From JTS-AC122 sp041742635 (lineage in GTDB: Bacteria; Planctomycetota; Phycisphaerae; Phycisphaerales; UBA1924): a DNA stretch of 7,919 nucleotides. Shown here piece after piece: positions 7,327 through 7,919 of the stretch. A program made the position numbers and the translations under genes. Under the pieces are notes generated by a model that did not search any database, was not told the origin of the DNA, and saw only the letters and a program-made list of their open reading frames with translations. Where the stretch lies: NCBI GenBank assembly GCA_041742635.1, contig JBGSIF010000104.1, forward strand, positions 1 through 7,919. The letters run 5' to 3'. The stretch's first letter is position 1, and the number at the start of each line of letters is the position of its first letter.

Positions 7327-7354
7327 GATCCCGCGGGCGCCGGCCCGCGGGATC
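7327..7354. terminator. Perfect 12-bp hairpin between convergent rnr and the dockerin gene
   Basis: GATCCCGCGGGC (7327-7338) and its exact reverse complement (7343-7354) flank the four-base loop GCCG. The hairpin begins six nt after the rnr stop and lies 21 nt past the stop of the minus-strand gene, so it could serve both transcripts. Neither side has a U-tract, so a classic intrinsic terminator is not shown. It may instead act as a 3'-end stabilising stem or a U-less terminator. Confidence 0.65.
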
Positions 7355-7375
7355 GGACGGTCACAGGACGAACGA

Positions 7376-7919
7376 TCAGCAGCCCATCGGCGGGTCGAAC
7401 AGGCACGCGAGGAAGTCGAAGAAGTCTTGGCTGTTGGTCACGCCGTCGCCGTTGAAGTCGGCGTGAGCGACGAAGAATGGTGTGAGGAAGTCGAAGAAGT
7501 CCTGCGAGTTCAGAACGCCGTCCCTGTTCCAGTCGCAGGCGCAGGGAGTACCGCACGGCACGTCGTCCCCGTTGACAGTGATGAGAAAGACACCGGTTTC
7601 TCCCCCGAACCCGTGGACCAGCACGCGGTAGACCACGCCGGTATCGGTGCAGGTCGAGATCGACGAGCGCAGCCCGCAGAAATCGTCGTTCGAGCCGATG
7701 CAGACGAGGCCGCCGCAGGTTCCGAGGTACAGTTCGAGCCGCGTGTCGAAGTCGGCGGCGACGCACGTATCGACCGTCATGGTGTGCCCCGTGCCCGTGA
7801 ACGTGTACCACACGCCGGGCGCGAGGGCCGCGCCCGAGCACGAGGTGACGGTATCGAGCGAAGCGCACGTCGTCGCGCCGCGTATTTGAGTGCATTTGAT
7901 GAAAGTGAACTCGTGACAA
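7376..7919 (-). CDS. Exported Cys-rich protein with C-terminal GC-type dockerin (5' end beyond right edge)
   Basis: The frame is open from the right edge to a TGA at 7376-7378, giving the last 180 codons; no start is required in the window, and the in-frame GTG at 7813 is internal. The visible part starts with a beta-rich, Cys-rich domain (LAPGVWYTFTGTGHTMTVD, then FDTRLELYLGTCGGLVCIGSNDDFCG and YRVLVHGFGGETGVFLITV), which resembles the pre-peptidase C-terminal-like beta-sandwich domains of exported proteins. After CGTPCACDW come two dockerin EF-hand loops, DWNRDGVLNSQD and DFNGDGVTNSQD, each with complete calcium ligands at loop positions 1, 3, 5, 9 and 12, and each followed by FFDFL. The protein ends in Gly-Cys, the pattern of GC-type dockerins in Phycisphaerae. 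I infer an exported protein attached through this C-terminal module. The catalytic or binding part, if any, is outside the window. Confidence 0.88.
   Translation of the reverse strand, partial: CHEFTFIKCTQIRGATTCASLDTVTSCSGAALAPGVWYTFTGTGHTMTVDTCVAADFDTRLELYLGTCGGLVCIGSNDDFCGLRSSISTCTDTGVVYRVLVHGFGGETGVFLITVNGDDVPCGTPCACDWNRDGVLNSQDFFDFLTPFFVAHADFNGDGVTNSQDFFDFLACLFDPPMGC
7409..7501 (-). repeat. 75-bp period repeat encoding the two dockerin EF-hands
   Basis: An identical 18-bp stretch at 7409-7426 and 7484-7501 encodes the DFFDFL part of each EF-hand unit. The 75-bp period equals 25 residues, so the two loops arose by, or are kept as, an in-frame duplication. Confidence 0.8.

Noticed and set aside
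6585..7919. 444-residue minus-strand open frame spanning the end of rnr and the dockerin gene
   Set aside because: It runs out of frame through both real genes and their intergenic hairpin. The dockerin frame with its EF-hands is the genuine one.
1..7919. Defence system, CRISPR array, prophage, transposon or toxin-antitoxin pair
   Set aside because: I found no short spaced repeats, transposase, integrase, tRNA-linked junction or small paired genes. The gene content is housekeeping plus exported proteins.

Overview
The window is GC-rich and gene-dense. It looks like a chromosomal piece from a member of the Planctomycetota, probably class Phycisphaerae. Two marks support this. The left-edge protein has an N-terminal LEPR-XLL-type motif (LESRQLL). 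The right-edge protein ends in a tandem EF-hand dockerin that finishes in Gly-Cys, the 'GC-type' dockerin common in Phycisphaerae. Both assignments come from reading motifs, not from a search.

Layout from left to right. (1) 1-2080, minus strand: the first 693 codons of a large secreted beta-strand repeat protein whose C-terminus lies beyond the left edge. It is built on an exact 738-bp (246-residue) repeat. (2) 2081-2343: a 263-nt divergent intergenic region of visibly lower GC. (3) 2344-3393, plus: ruvB, the Holliday-junction branch-migration ATPase. (4) 3405-4727, minus: an exported serine hydrolase of the beta-lactamase / S12 family, convergent with ruvB across an 11-nt gap. (5) 4728-4845: a short divergent intergenic region. 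(6) 4846-7320, plus: rnr, encoding RNase R. (7) 7321-7375: a convergent gap holding a perfect 12-bp hairpin. (8) 7376-7919, minus: the C-terminal 180 codons of an exported, Cys-rich protein with a GC-type dockerin; its N-terminus is beyond the right edge.

The genes do not form an operon; strands alternate along the whole window. Two are housekeeping genes (DNA recombination and RNA decay) and three encode exported proteins. The housekeeping genes ruvB and rnr have no visible Shine-Dalgarno. Each has a TANNNT hexamer 8-9 nt before its ATG, which suggests leaderless mRNAs. The two exported-protein genes whose starts are visible have clear Shine-Dalgarno sequences.

I see no CRISPR array, RNA gene, insertion sequence, phage gene or defence cassette. 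The window reads as ordinary planctomycete chromosome. The most unusual features are the rigid long-period repeat protein and the possible leaderless starts.
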